A DNA stretch of 64,000 nt from Rhodosorus marinus (lineage: Eukaryota; Rhodophyta; Stylonematophyceae; Stylonematales; Stylonemataceae): positions 1,364,001 through 1,428,000 of the forward strand of contig JAMWBK010000007.1 of the NCBI GenBank assembly GCA_029953675.1. Reading direction: 5' to 3'. A program made the translations under genes and the position numbers. The notes beneath the pieces were generated by a model that worked only from the letters and a program-made list of their open reading frames with translations, had not been told where the DNA came from and made no database searches. Each line of letters opens with the position of its first letter. Within the stretch, counting starts at the first letter, position 1. Below, in pieces: positions 60,973-64,000 of the stretch.

Positions 60973-63543
60973 ATGCAGGATGCAGCTCATGATGTTCTCA
61001 ATGGAGGCAACAAAGAAAACACCTCGAGGAATCTCGCGGCGCTGCGAGCACGGGTCAGGATGCTTCGAGAGTCTGGATCGACTCCCGCGAAAGATTCCGA
61101 GAAGGACAAGTCGACCAGGAAGGACGGGAGCGATGTGACATCTTCGATCCAACCGGGTGCTCTGGAGAAGCATGGGAGCTGGGCAAAAGTATTGGACTCA
61201 GTTGAGAGGCACAGCTACGCGAATCTCGACCGCGCAGCGTACCGAAAGGTGGAAAAAATCATCGCGAACCTTAGAAACGACTCTGACAACCCCGAGCGCT
61301 GGCTTCTCATGCTCAACTGTCTCAAGAGCACTTCGTTTAAAAGTCAAATTCCAGTCTCCAACGTGCTTCAACTCTACGAATCGGCCACAAGGAAACTAAA
61401 CCTGAGGGAGAATAGACAGAAGAAAACTTACGTGCAGCTATGGCTTTCTTACGCCACCGAACAGGCGACGATATCCCCAGAGGATGCCCGTGATACCTTT
61501 AAATACATGCGAGCGCATCGAATCGGGGAGGATACAGCAGAGCTCTATGAGACCTGGGCGTTGTTCGAAGCGCGAAATGGAAACTCCGACAAGGCTAAGA
61601 AACTCTTCGAGGAGGCTGCCTCTCGGCGTGCGGACTCTGCGCCTCCGCCCACTAGGGAGGAGAGCGTAATTTCAAATCCCCCGAGAAAACCACCAGCCGC
61701 AGCTGGGGGCAAGTCCAGCGCCTCAGCCGGAAAGGATCTCACGGGCAACACAACTGAAGATCACAGCGGGGATGATACGATTTTGAAGAAACGTGGAAGG
61801 ACGCCTATGCCCATACGGAAACCACTGCTGTCCACAGGTCCTGCGCGTAGAGTACGAAACGACGACACTGTTGATGGGCATCTTGGAATGGACGAGCTGG
61901 TGACCACTGGATCGGAAGGAAGACAGGAAGCCGAGCTCAAGGCGACAGAAACATGGGGCGCTCAGCCGGTCATGGAGATTACCGCCGTTTCTAAAACGGA
62001 GATCAATCAGGGGGAGAGATCAGCGGTTCCCCTTGCGACCGAAACAGTGGAGGCAACGCCTTCCATATCAACCGCTGTGAAGCGTCTGCGGTTGACTTCC
62101 GTGGAGAAAAATCTCAAGTCCGAGTCCTGGTCCTCGCTCTGGACAACGTACGACAATGACAATGAGACCAAATCAAGTGCGACTGAATCTCCAGAGCTCT
62201 CGCGGCACACGCTTGCTGATCCGGCGGACAGCATTCCGGAGGTCGGAGTTAACGACCTGTTCCAGGAAAGCAAGAGCCAAGGTGGTCAGGAGATCTGCGG
62301 GTCAAGTCCGGAAAGAGAAGAACGGGGGAGCAACGGCTATGGAAATGGACAGAAGCAAACAGATTCGTCGGCAGACAATGCACCTATTGCAGCCGCCGTA
62401 CTGCAGGATGAGAAGCGAAGAGACGAGAACGGGAACCGGGATGATCTGGAGACACCGACGGCAACACCGTCTGTTCTTAATTCGATGACGGATTCGGTGG
62501 TTCAGGTCAACGACAAGCAGTTTTTGAGGCTGGAGATGGTGGGCCGAGGGGGATCGTCCAAGGTATACAAGGTGATGGGACCGGACAGGAAGATCTACGC
62601 CTTGAAGAAAGTGAGAATCGGTAAAAAGGACCAGAGCACGATCTCGAGCTACGCCAACGAGATCAAGCTGCTTATGAGGCTACGCGGGAAACCGCATATT
62701 GTACAGCTATTTGACGCGGAAGTGCGCGAGGAAGCGGGCCTGATTTATGTGGTTATGGAGTTTGGCGATATCGACCTCGCCAGGCTGTTGTCAAGAGGTC
62801 GAGGAAAGCCCGTGAACAGCAATTTTCTTAGATTGTATTGGCAGCAGATGCTGGAGGCCGTGCACACGATTCATGAGGAAAGAATCGTACATGGAGACCT
62901 GAAGCCGGCCAACTTTCTGCTCGTCGAAGGAGCACTGAAGCTCATTGACTTTGGTATTGCGAAAGCAATACAGAATGATGATACCACTAACATTGTGAGG
63001 GATTCTCAAGTAGGAACACCTAACTACATGTCTCCGGAGGCACTTCTCTGTGCCCCGGACGGCTCTTCTACTGAGGTTCCCACTGGCCCGAGTGGTCGTA
63101 AGAAGTACAAGCTTGGAAGGGCATCCGATATATGGTCGCTGGGATGTATTCTGTACCAGATGGTTTCTGGGAGAACACCTTTTGCACACCTGAGCATGAT
63201 CCAGAAGCTCCACAGCATAACGGATCCGAGCTACGAGATACAGTTCCCACCCATTCGAAATGCATACCTCCTTGAAGACCTTCGAAAGTGCTTGCAGCGA
63301 GATCCGATGAGAAGGCCCAGCATTCCGGAGCTGCTTAGAAGCCGGTTTCTTTTCCCAGACCAGAGAATGGCGACTGCAGAGGATGAGATGGCTTCAAGAG
63401 CCAGGGGTGTCAACGCGCAAGGCGAGGTTTCGAGGGACATGCTTTCCTCTATTCTAGAACAGCTTCGCTCGATGAACGTCAATATTCCGGCAAAGGTCCT
63501 CAACGATCCAGCGCTAATCGACGAGCTCTTGTCCCGGCTATAA
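60973..63543 (+). CDS. MPS1/TTK-family dual-specificity kinase
   Basis: An 856-residue protein in one exon. The start is ATG 60973 (MQDAAHDVLNGGNKENTSRN); the open frame reaches 60940 only through a GTG. Residues about 100-220 form the TPR-like N-terminal domain of MPS1/TTK (NPERWLLMLNCLKS, YVQLWLSYATEQATISPEDA, FKYMRAHRIGEDTAELYETW). A long disordered linker follows, then the kinase (about 515-810): GRGGSSK (about 524), YALKKVRI, HGDLKPANF (about 640), IDFGIAKA (about 657), GTPNYMSPEAL and SDIWSLGCILYQMV. The catalytic loop has HGD instead of HRD, in line with the non-Arg residue usual in MPS1. A KEN tripeptide at residues 14-16 may be an APC/C degradation box (inference). The family acts at unattached kinetochores in the spindle-assembly checkpoint. 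The linker holds many Ser/Thr-Pro-free acidic stretches with no known domain. Confidence 0.92.
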   Translation: MQDAAHDVLNGGNKENTSRNLAALRARVRMLRESGSTPAKDSEKDKSTRKDGSDVTSSIQPGALEKHGSWAKVLDSVERHSYANLDRAAYRKVEKIIANLRNDSDNPERWLLMLNCLKSTSFKSQIPVSNVLQLYESATRKLNLRENRQKKTYVQLWLSYATEQATISPEDARDTFKYMRAHRIGEDTAELYETWALFEARNGNSDKAKKLFEEAASRRADSAPPPTREESVISNPPRKPPAAAGGKSSASAGKDLTGNTTEDHSGDDTILKKRGRTPMPIRKPLLSTGPARRVRNDDTVDGHLGMDELVTTGSEGRQEAELKATETWGAQPVMEITAVSKTEINQGERSAVPLATETVEATPSISTAVKRLRLTSVEKNLKSESWSSLWTTYDNDNETKSSATESPELSRHTLADPADSIPEVGVNDLFQESKSQGGQEICGSSPEREERGSNGYGNGQKQTDSSADNAPIAAAVLQDEKRRDENGNRDDLETPTATPSVLNSMTDSVVQVNDKQFLRLEMVGRGGSSKVYKVMGPDRKIYALKKVRIGKKDQSTISSYANEIKLLMRLRGKPHIVQLFDAEVREEAGLIYVVMEFGDIDLARLLSRGRGKPVNSNFLRLYWQQMLEAVHTIHEERIVHGDLKPANFLLVEGALKLIDFGIAKAIQNDDTTNIVRDSQVGTPNYMSPEALLCAPDGSSTEVPTGPSGRKKYKLGRASDIWSLGCILYQMVSGRTPFAHLSMIQKLHSITDPSYEIQFPPIRNAYLLEDLRKCLQRDPMRRPSIPELLRSRFLFPDQRMATAEDEMASRARGVNAQGEVSRDMLSSILEQLRSMNVNIPAKVLNDPALIDELLSRL

Positions 63544-64000
63544 ACTAAAATTGAAAGAAAACGAATACTGCTTTATAAGATCTACGAGGTCTGATTCTCA
63601 CCAGTCCCCTTGGTCGCCACGCTATAGGTGGGAGTTCTCAGAACGTCCACTCAACAGAGAAGCTGACAACATCTCGTGGGACAAGAACTGTGGCTTGTCC
63701 CAATGTTGGGCACTTACGGATGAGAGGATGCCCTGACTAGCTCAAAGGGCCCTACCTCGGAGTTGGTTTCGCAGCTGCCAATGAAACTTTTCACCGCTTA
63801 GTTTATCAATTTACTGAACTAGACAGGTAACGACGTTGGTCCGAACGGTGCCACTCTCCAGGAATGTTGTCCAAACTCCGAAACAAGAGCTTCCTTCTTC
63901 TCATATCCGACTCCGATTTCAGGTCAAGCTGAGAAGACCCCCCGATCTGACACATTCTGGTCGGTTTGAAACATATTTCTGCCCGGCTAGAGCCCCTCTG
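63544..64000. other. 3' flank of the kinase gene, nothing recognised
   Basis: No further gene begins before the window end. A short inverted word pair (GGGACAAGAACTGTGGCTTGTCCC, loop included) at about 63678-63701 may be a small hairpin in the 3' flank. Confidence 0.35.

Noticed and set aside
1-64000. Ribosomal RNA genes, bacterial operons, CRISPR, riboswitches or prophage
   Set aside because: None of the conserved rRNA cores, Shine-Dalgarno-spaced gene strings or phage modules were seen. The genes present are eukaryotic and separated by long repeat-rich spacers.

Overview
This is nuclear DNA from a eukaryote. Genes are large and mostly intronless, but one gene (the Brahma-type remodeler) is split into eight exons by short GT-AG introns of about 86-169 nt. 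Intergenic DNA is filled with decayed retrotransposons, MITE-like elements and simple repeats. Ty1/copia and LINE-like relics, intron-poor genes, TATA boxes roughly 60-115 bp before several start codons and compact secreted-protein genes would fit a red alga or a similar alga/protist. That placement is an inference and no single feature proves it. I see no organellar, bacterial or viral genome signature.

Layout. 0-9 kb is a graveyard of one retroelement family: gag-like ORF1 fragments (one carrying a 15-bp minisatellite of about 30 units) and C-terminal nuclease-like ORF2 fragments, joined by a recurrent short module in both orientations. 9-10.1 kb holds a secreted protein with RTX-type calcium-binding repeats (-). 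13-17.4 kb is a decayed copia element (-) with two smaller nested insertions. 17.8-19.1 kb holds a secreted Cys-rich/coiled-coil protein (-). 19-25.6 kb is gene-poor, with a 577-bp MITE-like element and a second copia fragment. 25.6-26.2 kb encodes a PHO80-type cyclin (-). 27.4-29.3 kb is repeats plus another nuclease-domain relic (+). 29.9-30.4 kb encodes a secreted C2 protein (+). 31.0 and 36.2 kb hold two paralogous C2H2 zinc-finger genes in opposite orientation, flanking a diverged tandem duplication. 37.3-42.6 kb is a full-length ABCA-type transporter (-). 44.2 kb has a histone-H4-like fragment (+). 45.8-47.1 kb encodes a secreted protein of unknown function (-). 47.5-48.1 kb is a second copy of the MITE-like element. 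49.1-49.5 kb encodes a secreted triple-ShKT protein (-). 52.6-57.5 kb is the Brahma/SNF2 remodeler (-). 61.0-63.5 kb is an MPS1/TTK spindle-checkpoint kinase (+).

Functional themes. The conserved genes are ordinary nuclear housekeeping and regulation: chromatin remodeling, the spindle checkpoint, a cyclin, and membrane transport. The less familiar content is five genes for signal-peptide proteins (RTX repeats, coiled coil, C2, unknown, ShKT) spread over 40 kb. All are small or medium single-exon genes, and several share similar MK-plus-hydrophobic leaders. Together they suggest an extracellular-matrix or cell-surface protein repertoire. The genes do not form operons.

Exon borders for the remodeler were read by eye from splice sites and reading-frame continuity. 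All family assignments are from motif recognition only, with no database search.
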